A DNA stretch of 64,000 nt, from assembly GCA_963728355.1 (NCBI GenBank), contig CAVSJQ010000015.1, positions 248,001 to 312,000 on the forward strand, in the 5' to 3' direction. This DNA is from Sva-07 sp963728355. Lineage in GTDB: Bacteria > Actinomycetota > Acidimicrobiia > Acidimicrobiales > Ilumatobacteraceae. Position numbers and translations under genes: made by a program. The notes under the pieces were generated by a model. It searched no databases, was not told the origin of the DNA, and was given only the letters and a program-made list of their open reading frames with translations. Shown here one piece after another: positions 46,097 to 54,392 of this stretch (position 1 is the stretch's first letter; each line of letters starts with the position of its first letter).

Positions 46097-46780
46097 ATGA
46101 CGGACACGACCGAGACCGAGTCCACCGCCCGGGCGCCGTTCGCGCCATGGGACCGGCGCGACATTCCCGGGTCGTTCAGCGTCGAGGAGACGGCGCGACG
46201 CGTCGGCCACTACAAGTGGACCGAGATGAAGTTGTTCGAGGCGCTCGGCGGATGGGTCGCCACGGTGCCCGAGCTCGACGTCAAGATGCGCCTCGGCACG
46301 CACTGCTACCACCACGCGTGGCACGCCGACCTCTGGCACAAGCGGCTGCCGGAACTTCGGGAGATGAAGCCCGAGCGCCTCACCGTTCCCGCGAACGACG
46401 CGATGGAGCGGTTCATCGCGGCGATGACCGAGCCCGAAGCGCCCGAGCTCACGATCGAGAAGCTGGTCGGCGTCTACCGGGTCCTCATCCCGCGGTTCAT
46501 CGCGGCGTACACGTATCACCGCAACAACACCAGCGAGATCACCGACGCCCCCACGATCCGCTCGATCAACTTCATCCTCCAGGACGAATTCGACGACTGG
46601 CGCGACGGCGAGATGCTGCTGCAGTCGTTGATCACCACTCCGAAACACGTCGAGCGCGCGGCGGTCCACCAGGCCCGACTCGAAGCGCTGATGGTCGAAG
46701 CCGGCGGCATCACGGGCCTCGACAGCATCGGCACGGCGAATATGATGTCCAGCACCACCACGACTGAAGGGGGCGCGTGA
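46097..46780 (+). CDS. Hypothetical ferritin-like helical protein
   Basis: 227 residues, predicted all-helical and soluble. WTEMKLFEALGGW, HCYHHAWHADLWHKRLPEL, FIAAYTYHRNNTSEI and FILQDEFDDWRDGEMLL supply Glu and His at helix-type spacings, as in ferritin-like four-helix bundles. No named family is recognised. The stop overlaps the start of the next gene, a clearer ferritin-like protein, so the two may act together. ATG 46097 is preferred to the upstream frame that crosses the repeat doublet. Confidence 0.65.
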   Translation: MTDTTETESTARAPFAPWDRRDIPGSFSVEETARRVGHYKWTEMKLFEALGGWVATVPELDVKMRLGTHCYHHAWHADLWHKRLPELREMKPERLTVPANDAMERFIAAMTEPEAPELTIEKLVGVYRVLIPRFIAAYTYHRNNTSEITDAPTIRSINFILQDEFDDWRDGEMLLQSLITTPKHVERAAVHQARLEALMVEAGGITGLDSIGTANMMSSTTTTEGGA

Positions 46781-47646
46781 TGCGTCAGTTCTTTCCGGTA
46801 GAGGATCTTGCTCGGGACGAGCGGTTCGTCCAGACGAACATGGCCGAGCGGATGAAGGACGGTCGCACAGCGATCGACGTGAAGGAATCGTCGGCCAAGA
46901 GCCGTGGCTCCGCGAAACGGCTCACCCCGGAACGCCACGACGCCTCCGACGCGGCTCGCGGCCTGATGCACGGCATCATGGTCGGCGAGATCCAGGCACT
47001 CGAGGGCGCAGGGCGTACCGCCCACGACTTCGCCGCTGGTGACGGCACGAACGACACCGTGCCATTCGAGCTGAAACTCGACATGGCCCGCCAGGCATGG
47101 GACGAGGCCCGCCATGTCGAGATCAGCGCCAAGCTGTCGGACTGGATGGGGACCGAGCTCGGCGAGTTCGCCGAGAACACCGTGCTGTTCGAGGCGGCCT
47201 GCTCGAACGACCCGATCCTGCGGCTCGCCGGCGTCAACCGGGCACTCGAGGGACTGGCCATCGACGTGTTCACCCAGATGAAGGAGTTCGGCGACATCGC
47301 CGGCGATCCGTACCTCGAGTTCTGCGAGGACTGGATGCTCGCCGACGAGGTGACCCACGTGAAGATGGGTTCCGACTGGCTGCGCAGGGTGACCGCCGAC
47401 GATCCCGACCGTCGCACGAAGGCACTCGAGTTCCAGCAGGTCGTCGACAAGCTGTTCAGCTTCGGTGGCGCTCGCGGCGAGAGCCCCGAGAGCTCGTTCA
47501 GCCTTGCCAAGCGGTTCCGCGAGCTGGCGGGATTCACCGACGACGAGGTCGAGGCGATTTCGGAGATGGACGCCGAAGCGCTCGCCGAGCGCCGGGCTGC
47601 CGTGATCGCCTACCGCAAGAAGGTCGGCGCCGGCGCGCCGGCCTGA
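46780..47646 (+). CDS. Ferritin-like (DUF455-type) protein
   Basis: 288 residues. MVGEIQALEGAGR, QAWDEARHVEIS, ALEGLAIDVF and MLADEVTHVKMGSDWL give the E...ExxH...E...DExxH arrangement of a diiron four-helix bundle, resembling DUF455 proteins. The C-terminal 90 residues are helical and charged. Function unknown; an oxidase or hydroxylase role would fit. ATG 46780 overlaps the TGA of the previous gene; an extra GTG at 46777 is in frame. The next gene starts 11 bases after its stop. Confidence 0.7.
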   Translation: MRQFFPVEDLARDERFVQTNMAERMKDGRTAIDVKESSAKSRGSAKRLTPERHDASDAARGLMHGIMVGEIQALEGAGRTAHDFAAGDGTNDTVPFELKLDMARQAWDEARHVEISAKLSDWMGTELGEFAENTVLFEAACSNDPILRLAGVNRALEGLAIDVFTQMKEFGDIAGDPYLEFCEDWMLADEVTHVKMGSDWLRRVTADDPDRRTKALEFQQVVDKLFSFGGARGESPESSFSLAKRFRELAGFTDDEVEAISEMDAEALAERRAAVIAYRKKVGAGAPA

Positions 47647-47657
47647 CGGCCACCACG

Positions 47658-48230
47658 ATGACCGACGTCTCGACCGCTGCGTCCACCGGACGGGTGACCG
47701 TGTCGCCGAGCGAGTTCGTCTTCGTCAAGTTCGACGCAGGCGACATCGCCGACATCGTGGCCGAACTTGCGACGACGTTGGACATGGCCAACCCGATTCA
47801 CGTCGTGATCGACGAGACGACACCGCTGGCCAAACTGTCCGAGGACCTCGACGGCACCGGACCCGGCGCCACGATCACCCTCCGTGCCGAGAGCGGCGCC
47901 CTCGAGGACCGCCAACATCCGATGTCGTTCAGTGCCGACAACGCCCGAGAGTCGCTGGGTCGCATTTTGCTTCGGGCCCGCGACCGTCTCCGGCCAGACT
48001 TCGCCGATGTGCCCGCCGACGTCGACCTCACGCTCGAGGAGAACGCAGCATGGGACACGTACTGCGTCGGCCGACTGGCCAGGCTCGGCATCCGAACGAA
48101 CCAGCAACGGTGGCGGTACAACCACCGCAACCGGTTCGGGTTCCACGACGGCGTCGACGCAGCGTTCAACTCCTTGTGGAACGCTGACGACCTCGGCTGG
48201 TCAGGCGTCGTCTCCAACGCCCGGGGATGA
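47658..48230 (+). CDS. Hypothetical protein, third gene of the ferritin-like operon
   Basis: 190 residues, not recognised. No signal peptide or membrane segment. The N-terminal 95 residues look alpha/beta (FVFVKFDAGDIADIVAELAT, PIHVVIDETTPLAKLSEDL). The C-terminal half is richer in Arg, Asn and Trp (RWRYNHRNRFGFHDGVDAAF). Its 11-base distance from the DUF455-type gene makes co-transcription likely. The frame is open far upstream, but ATG 47658 is the first start after the preceding stop. Confidence 0.65.
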   Translation: MTDVSTAASTGRVTVSPSEFVFVKFDAGDIADIVAELATTLDMANPIHVVIDETTPLAKLSEDLDGTGPGATITLRAESGALEDRQHPMSFSADNARESLGRILLRARDRLRPDFADVPADVDLTLEENAAWDTYCVGRLARLGIRTNQQRWRYNHRNRFGFHDGVDAAFNSLWNADDLGWSGVVSNARG

Positions 48231-48372
48231 ACGCGCCGGCGCGACCAGTCGTCGCTGCCGCAGCAACGGAGAGCGACTGCTCCGAGGGCAAGGAGGGGTG
48301 GACGGGGGTGTACACGGCGATCATCTCCTGGTTCGGGTTCGTAGGGTGTTGGCCGGGGTTCGGCCAGCCGAC

Positions 48373-49494
48373 ATGAGTGCAGGTAAGGACTTGGCAATGA
48401 TCGGGAGGAACGAGGTCGAAGGGCGCAGACGGTGCGATCCTTCGACCGTGCTCTTCGGTCCTCGAACGCGATCGATCACATCGGCAGCGCTGCGTGCACT
48501 GCTGGCAACCGGCGTGATCGCCGGCTGCCAGGCCGATCCCAACGGGTCGCCGACGGCGCAGCCGGAACCTCCGCCTGCGGCCGCGCCACCACGCTCGGCT
48601 CCATCGACGAGCAGTCCCTCACGGTCGGAGTCGTCCGTCGCCACACCATCGGAACTCACCGCAGTCGGACCGGACGGTCCGTGCACGGCCACCGGTGCCC
48701 CACCGGTGACGTACCGACACGTCGTGATGATCGTGGAGGAGAACCGCACCTGGACCGGCGGCCGCAGCGAGGCGGTCGGCATGGGCTTCGCCGGCGGCGA
48801 CATGCCGTACCTCGAACGGCTCGCCGTGGAGTGCAGCTACTTCACCGACTGGACCGAGATGGACGCCGCCGAGAACAGCCTCAACCAGTACATCGGACTG
48901 ACGTCAGGCGTGAAGAGCACCACCGTGTCCGACGACTGCATGCCATCGGACGCGTGCAGCTCGACCGACGACAACATCTTCCGCCAAGTGCGCGAGTCGG
49001 GCGGCACCGCACGTACGTACGTCGACGGTTCCACCGAGCCGTGTTCCGTCGGCGACAACCGCGCCAAGCACATCCCCGCGCTGTACTACCGAGGAGCTGA
49101 CGACCCGAACCACTGCGCCGACGAGGTCCGACCGATGTCCGATTTCAACCCGAACCGGCTGCCGACGTTCGCCTTCGTCGTCCCCGACCAGTGCCACGAC
49201 GGCCACGATTGCGGCGACGACGTCGTCGACTCGTGGGCACGGTCGACGATCGAACCGATCGTGTCGAGTGCCGCGTACCGGCGCGGCGAGGTGCTCGTCG
49301 CCGTGATCTATGACGAGGACCAGCCGGTGCCGAACCTGCTGATCGCTCCGACCGCCAACGCGGGAGCGATCGACGACGTGATCGGATCGCACGCCGGCCT
49401 GATGAAGGCGGTCGAATCCGCACTCGGACTGCCCGTCCTCGACCAGGGGCAGCTCCCCTCGGCTCCGGATCTCCGCGAGCCCGCCAACGTCTGA
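48373..49494 (+). CDS. Secreted phosphoesterase-family lipoprotein (PF04185-like)
   Basis: 373 residues. An N-terminal segment (ITSAALRALLATGVIAGC) ends in a lipobox-like Cys, followed by a Pro/Ser-rich linker. The catalytic domain has YRHVVMIVEENRTW (metal and nucleophile region), MDAAENSLNQYIG, FAFVVPDQCHDGHDCGDD and VAVIYDEDQ, as in phospholipase C/acid phosphatases of this family. Seven or more Cys suggest disulfides and an extracellular place. ATG 48373 gives a long n-region; ATG 48397 is an alternative. The 142 bases upstream contain no other feature that I could support. Confidence 0.8.
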   Translation: MSAGKDLAMIGRNEVEGRRRCDPSTVLFGPRTRSITSAALRALLATGVIAGCQADPNGSPTAQPEPPPAAAPPRSAPSTSSPSRSESSVATPSELTAVGPDGPCTATGAPPVTYRHVVMIVEENRTWTGGRSEAVGMGFAGGDMPYLERLAVECSYFTDWTEMDAAENSLNQYIGLTSGVKSTTVSDDCMPSDACSSTDDNIFRQVRESGGTARTYVDGSTEPCSVGDNRAKHIPALYYRGADDPNHCADEVRPMSDFNPNRLPTFAFVVPDQCHDGHDCGDDVVDSWARSTIEPIVSSAAYRRGEVLVAVIYDEDQPVPNLLIAPTANAGAIDDVIGSHAGLMKAVESALGLPVLDQGQLPSAPDLREPANV

Positions 49495-49604
49495 GTCCAC
49501 GCGCATGCCCACGACGTGGCGACTGGCGAGGTCTCCACGCAGCTCGTGCGCAATCCGACGGACGCGCCTCGACCGGGACACGTCAGTCGCTGGTCATCGA
49601 GAGG

Positions 49605-50342
49605 TCACGAACGTCGCAACGGTCGGACGATTGGACGTCGCCATCCGAGGTCGCCGACCTTGCCCGAGGGTGGCCAGTGATCGTCACGGCTGTACGCCCA
49701 CCATTCGAAGGGGTTGAGGTAGTACGCGCACGACTCGACGACACGGGTGAACGGATCGGCGCGCCGCAGCGTCACCCACACGATCATCCCGATCGCCCCG
49801 CCACCGAGCATCCAGGCGCCGTACAGCAACGGGTACAGCGGCCCGAACCAGCGCGCCTGCCACACGTGCACATCCTCGTGATCGGTCACCAATCGGCGGC
49901 GGCGTGGGGCACTGGTGTCGCCGGCACCGCTGATGACGTTGCCGACCGTGATCGCGAACCCCCGGCGCGGCACGAATCCCCGCCGGAACACCTGCCGGTT
50001 CGATCGCCGGCTCAACGATGCGTCGTATCCCGGCCGGCCACGCGCTGCGCCGAGTGCCTGTGACGCCAGGCCTGCCGCTGTCATCGGCAGCGACCACGTC
50101 GAATCCAGGGTGAACGCGACGACGCCGTTGGCACAGCCCCAGTCGTACACTCGGCGCCACCCGGTGATCACGCCGTTGGCGGCGCCGACGGCGGCGAACG
50201 GGACCGCCAATCCGATCGGTGCGCCCACGGCTGACGCCACGACCCCTCCGAGAACGCCGACGGCGGCAGCCTCGACGAGGCTGCCGCCGGAGACAGATTC
50301 GGCATGGCCGTCTTCGGCCGTTCCGGATGTTGCAGTGGTCAC
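49605..50342 (-). CDS. Hypothetical membrane protein with HExxH motif
   Basis: 245 residues. Two or three hydrophobic segments in the N-terminal 100 (VEAAAVGVLGGVVASAVGAP) and one or two later (LYGAWMLGGGAIGMIVWVTL). DHEDVHVWQARWFGPLYPLL contains HEDVH, which satisfies the HExxH zinc-peptidase pattern, and a following NPFEWWAY could supply a third ligand region. A metalloprotease-like role is inference. GTG start at 50342. The 110 bases to the convergent phosphoesterase stop contain nothing recognisable. Confidence 0.65.
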   Translation of the reverse strand: MTTATSGTAEDGHAESVSGGSLVEAAAVGVLGGVVASAVGAPIGLAVPFAAVGAANGVITGWRRVYDWGCANGVVAFTLDSTWSLPMTAAGLASQALGAARGRPGYDASLSRRSNRQVFRRGFVPRRGFAITVGNVISGAGDTSAPRRRRLVTDHEDVHVWQARWFGPLYPLLYGAWMLGGGAIGMIVWVTLRRADPFTRVVESCAYYLNPFEWWAYSRDDHWPPSGKVGDLGWRRPIVRPLRRS

Positions 50343-50379
50343 GTGAGCGCGCTGACCGAGCCGATCAGCTGTGCTGACA

Positions 50380-51231
50380 TCAGTTCCGCAGGTACGACAG
50401 CAGGCGCAACAGCTCGAGGTACAGCCACACGAGTGTGACGACCAGCCCGAGTGCGGCGACCCATTCGTATGCCTTGGGCATGCCGGAGTTCGTGGCCCGC
50501 TCGATGAAGTCGAAATCGAGGGCCAGGTTCATGGCAGCCAGACCACAGACGAACACCGAGAACGCGATGCTCAGTGCCATGTTGTCACCGTTCAGGAACG
50601 GCAGCGACCCGCCGAAGAGGCTGAAGATGAACGAACCGAGGTACAGCACCATCACACCGAGGGTTGCGAAGATGACCGTCCGGCGGAACTTGTCGGTGAC
50701 CTTGATGATGCGGGTGCGGTAGAGCACGAGCATCACGGCGAACACCGACGCCGTGGCGAGCACAGCCTGCAGGACGATGCCGTTGTAGAAGGTCTCGTAG
50801 CCCTTCGAGATCGCACCGACGGCGAAGCCGTAGGCGATCGCGTAGACCGGGCCGAAGAACTTGGCGAGATTCGGCTTGAACATCGACAGCATGACGGCGC
50901 CGAAGCCGACGATGATGCCGACGAACGCCATCGGCGGGAACTGGTAGGTCTCGACGCCGTTGACGTCGGTGGGGCCTGACGCTGCAGACCAACCGAACGA
51001 CGCCGACACGAGCAGGAGGACCAGCAGCACCAGCGATGCGGTGATGGTGCCGTTGATGGTCATCGCCTTCTGCCAGCCGGACACGGGACCGTCGGAGACG
51101 GGTTGCGTCGCGACGTGCGTTCCGGCGGTCGGAGCGCCCCATCCGGCCTGCCCGGCGTTGGTTGCCTGGCCGGCCCGGTACTGCTGAGATGCCGTCTTGA
51201 ACGACTCTTCGTTGAACACTGGATTCGACAT
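50380..51231 (-). CDS. Bax inhibitor-1/YccA-family membrane protein
   Basis: 283 residues. A polar N-terminus of about 55 residues (NEESFKTASQQYRAGQATN) is followed by seven hydrophobic segments. FKPNLAKFFGPVYAIAYGFAVGAISKGYE, in pieces, and ALDFDFIERATNSGMPKAYEW near the end are hallmarks of the bacterial YccA/Bax1-I group; the Asp pair there is the pH-sensing element in characterised homologues. These act as ion/calcium leak channels or protease-interaction proteins. A TAGAAT hexamer lies 9 nt before the ATG. Confidence 0.9.
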   Translation of the reverse strand: MSNPVFNEESFKTASQQYRAGQATNAGQAGWGAPTAGTHVATQPVSDGPVSGWQKAMTINGTITASLVLLVLLLVSASFGWSAASGPTDVNGVETYQFPPMAFVGIIVGFGAVMLSMFKPNLAKFFGPVYAIAYGFAVGAISKGYETFYNGIVLQAVLATASVFAVMLVLYRTRIIKVTDKFRRTVIFATLGVMVLYLGSFIFSLFGGSLPFLNGDNMALSIAFSVFVCGLAAMNLALDFDFIERATNSGMPKAYEWVAALGLVVTLVWLYLELLRLLSYLRN

Positions 51232-51331
51232 GGTGTGACAATTCTACCGCGCAGCCGGTCCGTGGCGCCCTCGACGCGGCGCCTTCACCGAGTTCTCACC
51301 AACGGCGGCTCCGCTGCGACCGGGCGCCCGC

Positions 51332-51697
51332 CTAGCGAAGGTCATGTGCGCTCGTCGCATCCCACAGGTCGATGTCGGGCGCCTGCGACAGCACGCCGAC
51401 GCAGGCGGTCGCCATGTCGACCATCACGTCGGAATCGAAGTGCGTGCGCTGATGTTGCGGCGTCTCCCACTTCTGCACGACGAGATGCCGGCCCCGATGG
51501 GTCACGCTCGAGCAGAGGTCGACATTGCGGCACCCGTCCTGCATCCGCGTGAGGACGACATACTTCGACAGGATCGCAAGGAGCGCCCCGTCGTCTGCCG
51601 CGTCGAAGGTCATCGTGACGATCGTGAGCTCCACCTCACCGCGCTCGTCGCTGGTTCCTGCTGCGTCATCGCTCTCCGATCCCCTGGCATCGCTCAT
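51332..51697 (-). CDS. Antibiotic biosynthesis monooxygenase (ABM) domain protein
   Basis: 121 residues. After a charged 20-residue leader, VELTIVTMTFDAADDGALLA, DGCRNVDLC and RHLVVQKWETPQHQRTHFDS give the dimeric alpha/beta-barrel of the YgiN/ABM family. Members oxidise quinols or are cofactor-free monooxygenases; many are uncharacterised. ATG 51697 follows a GGGGGAT Shine-Dalgarno-like stretch. It diverges from the sigma factor gene with 226 bases between starts. Confidence 0.8.
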   Translation of the reverse strand: MSDARGSESDDAAGTSDERGEVELTIVTMTFDAADDGALLAILSKYVVLTRMQDGCRNVDLCSSVTHRGRHLVVQKWETPQHQRTHFDSDVMVDMATACVGVLSQAPDIDLWDATSAHDLR

Positions 51698-51760
51698 GGT
51701 GATCCCCCCTCATCGTGCATCTCGAACACCGATATGAGTGTTGCTGTTTCGCTCCATTGG

Positions 51761-51788
51761 TTGACGGATCCGGCGGCGTCGGTATCGT
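51761..51788 (+). promoter_or_regulatory. Candidate sigma-70 promoter of the sigma factor gene
   Basis: TTGACG (51761-51766) and TATCGT (51783-51788) are separated by 16 bases, close to the TTGACA-17-TATAAT ideal, 135 bases before the sigma factor start. An imperfect inverted repeat AACAC...GTGTT at 51726-51742 lies just upstream. Confidence 0.5.
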
Positions 51789-51923
51789 GACGACCGTCTC
51801 ATGTCGACCGTCGTGCACCCTTCTCCGCAGACTTCGCCAGCAGACACCCTCGCACGCCGAATCCTCCACGACGGCACCGGCTCTGCCGACGCCGTCGTCG
51901 AAACGACACAGTAGGAGCACCAG

Positions 51924-52859
51924 GTGGCCAAAGACCGCGTCGACCGCGACGACGAAGACCTCGTCCGTCTCTATCTCACCGACATCGGACAGTACACACT
52001 GCTGACGAAGGACGACGAGGTTCGCTTGGCCAAGGCCATCGAGGCCGGCAACGAGGCGATCGCCGAGCTCGATGCGGGCGGTGAACTCACCGCGGCCAAG
52101 AAGCGTGAGCTCCGCCGGCTCGCCCGCCAGGGCGAGGAAGCCGAGCGCCAGTTCGTGCAGTCGAACCTGCGCCTCGTGGTGTCGATCGCCAAGAAGTACC
52201 AGGCGTCCGGTCTGCCGCTGCTCGACCTGATCCAGGAAGGCAACCTCGGCCTGATGCACGCCGTCGAGAAGTTCGACTGGCGCAAGGGCTTCAAGTTCTC
52301 GACGTACGCGACGTGGTGGATCCGCCAGGCGATCACCCGCGGCATCGCCAATACGGGCCGCACGATCCGTCTGCCGGTCCATGCGGGCGACACCCTCGCA
52401 CGCCTGCAGAAGGCGCGCTCGCGACTCGAGTTGAAGTACGGGCGACCCGCCACGCTGTCCGAGCTGGCCAAGGAAGTCGAGATGCCCGAGGACAAGGTCA
52501 CCGAGGCACTGCGCTTCGCCGCCGAGCCGCTGTCGCTGTCGGAACCGCTTCGCGAGGACGGCGACGCCGAACTCGGCGACGTCGTCGAGGACCGCTCCGC
52601 CGAATCGCCGTTCGAGGTCGCCGCGACGGCGCTGCTGCCCGACGAGATCTCGCGGCTGCTGGCGCCGCTCGACGAGCGCGAGCGCGAGATCCTCAAGCTG
52701 CGCTTCGGCCTCGACCGCGGCGAACCGCGCACGCTCGAAGAGGTCGGCGAGCACTTCAACCTGACGCGTGAGCGCATCCGTCAGATCGAGGCTCGGGCCA
52801 TGAGCAAGCTGCGACACCCGTCGAGCGACACCGGCGCCCGCGACCTCCTCGCAGTCTGA
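51924..52859 (+). CDS. RNA polymerase sigma-70 family factor (group 1/2)
   Basis: 311 residues with all core regions: 1.2 DLVRLYLTDIGQYTLLTKDDE, region 2 NLRLVVSIAKKYQASGLPLL and FKFSTYATWWIRQAITR (2.4, -10 recognition), region 3, and region 4 LDRGEPRTLEEVGEHFNLTR with RERIRQIEARAMSKLR (-35 recognition). The length lacks the long N-terminal extension of primary SigA, so it is more like a SigB/HrdB-type group 2 or short primary factor. GTG 51924 has AGGAG 8 nt upstream. Upstream is a candidate promoter at 51761. Confidence 0.92.
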   Translation: MAKDRVDRDDEDLVRLYLTDIGQYTLLTKDDEVRLAKAIEAGNEAIAELDAGGELTAAKKRELRRLARQGEEAERQFVQSNLRLVVSIAKKYQASGLPLLDLIQEGNLGLMHAVEKFDWRKGFKFSTYATWWIRQAITRGIANTGRTIRLPVHAGDTLARLQKARSRLELKYGRPATLSELAKEVEMPEDKVTEALRFAAEPLSLSEPLREDGDAELGDVVEDRSAESPFEVAATALLPDEISRLLAPLDEREREILKLRFGLDRGEPRTLEEVGEHFNLTRERIRQIEARAMSKLRHPSSDTGARDLLAV

Positions 52860-52877
52860 CCGGGTTCGCCCACCCGA

Positions 52878-52980
52878 GCGATGAGCGAAAAGCCCGTATG
52901 CGGGCGCTTGGCTCATCGCCGCGCGGCGAACACGTGAGGCGATGAGCGAAAAGCCCGGATCTGGGCGGTTGGCTCATCGC
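52878..52980 (+). repeat. Doublet of the 42-nt hairpin repeat
   Basis: Units at 52878-52919 and 52939-52980 with a 19-nt gap, 18 bases after the sigma factor stop and before the Eis-like gene on the same strand. Both have perfect 9-bp outer arms. Confidence 0.95.
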
Positions 52981-53030
52981 ATCGGGAAATTCGGAGCGCC
53001 GGCGTGGTGGTCGTGTGGCAACGTGCACGT

Positions 53031-54263
53031 GTGAACGATTTCGACATCCGGACGGTTGAGCTCGACGAGCGGCGCGCAGCGATCGATGCCTTCCGTGCCG
53101 CACTCCTCAGCGGACCCGTCAACGACGAGACGTTCGAGGCCGGCACCGCCTCATGGGACGACAGTGATGCCCTGGCCGCCTGGGACGGTGAGCGTTGTGT
53201 GGGTTGCGTCGCTGCGTTCCGGTTCGACTCGACGGTGCCGGGCGGCGCCAGGCTGAAGACCGCAGGCGTCACGCGTGTCGGTGTGCTGCCGACGCACACG
53301 CGACGTGGATTGCTCACCCGCATGATGCATCGTCTGCTCGCTGACTCGCGCGAGCGTGGGAACGTGCTCGCCACGCTGCACGCGAGCGAGACGCCGATCT
53401 ACCGGCGATACGGGTTCGGCCTGGCGAGCGACCTGGTGTCGGCGCAGATCACGACGCGCGATGCGGCGCCGTGGCGTTCGGTCGCCGCCCCGGGCTCGAT
53501 GCGGCTGCTCGGCTACGGAGAGGTCCTCGACGTCGTGCCGCCCCTGTACGAGCGCGTGGCGCGGTGGCGTGTCGGGACGATCAGCCGACCGGACTGGTGG
53601 TGGGCGCGCGCGCTGAAGGAGGCCAGCCGCCCGGTCGACTCGCCCTTCGGGAAGGGATCGTTCGTCGCGGTGCACACCGGTCCCGACGGGGTCGACGACG
53701 GCTACGTGCTCTACGAGGTCGACTGGGACGAACAGTTCGCCACCAATTCACCAGGGCAGGGCAAGATCCGTGATCTCTGGGGGACGTCACCGGCCGTCGA
53801 CGTCGAGCTCTGGCGGTATCTGCTCGGCATCGATCTCATCGCTCGCTGGCAAGCCGACGAGCGTCCCGTCGACGAGCCGGTGCGCCGACTGATGCACGAC
53901 ACCCGCGCCTACGAGGCCAAGGCGCGCGTCGACGACCAGTGGCTCCGGATCCTCGACGTCGATGCCGCACTCGAAGCGAGGACCTACACCCCGGTGGATG
54001 CAACCGTCACGATCGCTGTCGACGACCCGACGTTCGCAGCGAACTGCGGTGTGTGGGCGATCTCCGCGAGCGGTGCCGCCCGCATCGATGCTCCAGCCGA
54101 CGTGCACGTCGACATCGGGACCCTCTCGGCCGCCTATCTCGGCGCCGTGGCGTGGCGCGATCTCGCGACGATCGGCTCGGTCGTCGCCACCGACGACGTC
54201 CTGGAGCGCCTGGACACCCTCTTCTCCGTCCGGCCCACCCCGTTCTGCGGCTCCGGCTACTGA
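53031..54263 (+). CDS. Eis-like GNAT N-acetyltransferase
   Basis: 410 residues with the three-part Eis layout. An N-terminal GNAT domain carries the acetyl-CoA loop GVTRVGVLPTHTRRGLLTRM and SETPIYRRYGFG. A second, degenerate GNAT-like domain and a C-terminal sterol-carrier-like domain follow (TVTIAVDDPTFAANCGVW, DVHVDIGTLSAAYLG); the ending PTPFCGSGY fits the family, whose C-terminal carboxylate takes part in catalysis. Eis proteins acetylate aminoglycosides or lysines. GTG 53031 is preferred; GTG 53004 is in frame. Confidence 0.88.
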   Translation: MNDFDIRTVELDERRAAIDAFRAALLSGPVNDETFEAGTASWDDSDALAAWDGERCVGCVAAFRFDSTVPGGARLKTAGVTRVGVLPTHTRRGLLTRMMHRLLADSRERGNVLATLHASETPIYRRYGFGLASDLVSAQITTRDAAPWRSVAAPGSMRLLGYGEVLDVVPPLYERVARWRVGTISRPDWWWARALKEASRPVDSPFGKGSFVAVHTGPDGVDDGYVLYEVDWDEQFATNSPGQGKIRDLWGTSPAVDVELWRYLLGIDLIARWQADERPVDEPVRRLMHDTRAYEAKARVDDQWLRILDVDAALEARTYTPVDATVTIAVDDPTFAANCGVWAISASGAARIDAPADVHVDIGTLSAAYLGAVAWRDLATIGSVVATDDVLERLDTLFSVRPTPFCGSGY

Positions 54264-54268
54264 CCGGA

Positions 54269-54371
54269 TGGTCGAGCGAAAAGCCCGTATCCGGGCGGTT
54301 GGCTCATCACCTCAGCGGAAGCCCGGTCAGCGATGAGCGAAAAGCCCGTATCTGGGCGGTTCGCTCATCGC
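54269..54371 (+). repeat. Doublet of the 42-nt hairpin repeat (first unit degenerate)
   Basis: Units at 54269-54310 and 54330-54371 with a 19-nt gap, between the convergent Eis-like and acyl-CoA dehydrogenase genes. The first unit begins five bases after the Eis stop. Its left arm has diverged (TGGTCGAGC) while its inner stem and right arm are kept. Confidence 0.92.
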
Positions 54372-54392
54372 TCGGGGGGCGGGCGGTCCGGG

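Noticed and set aside
51725..51742. LexA/SOS box upstream of the sigma factor
   Set aside because: The CGAACA...GTT pieces and inverted repeat AACAC...GTGTT have the wrong spacing and half-sites for an actinobacterial LexA site.
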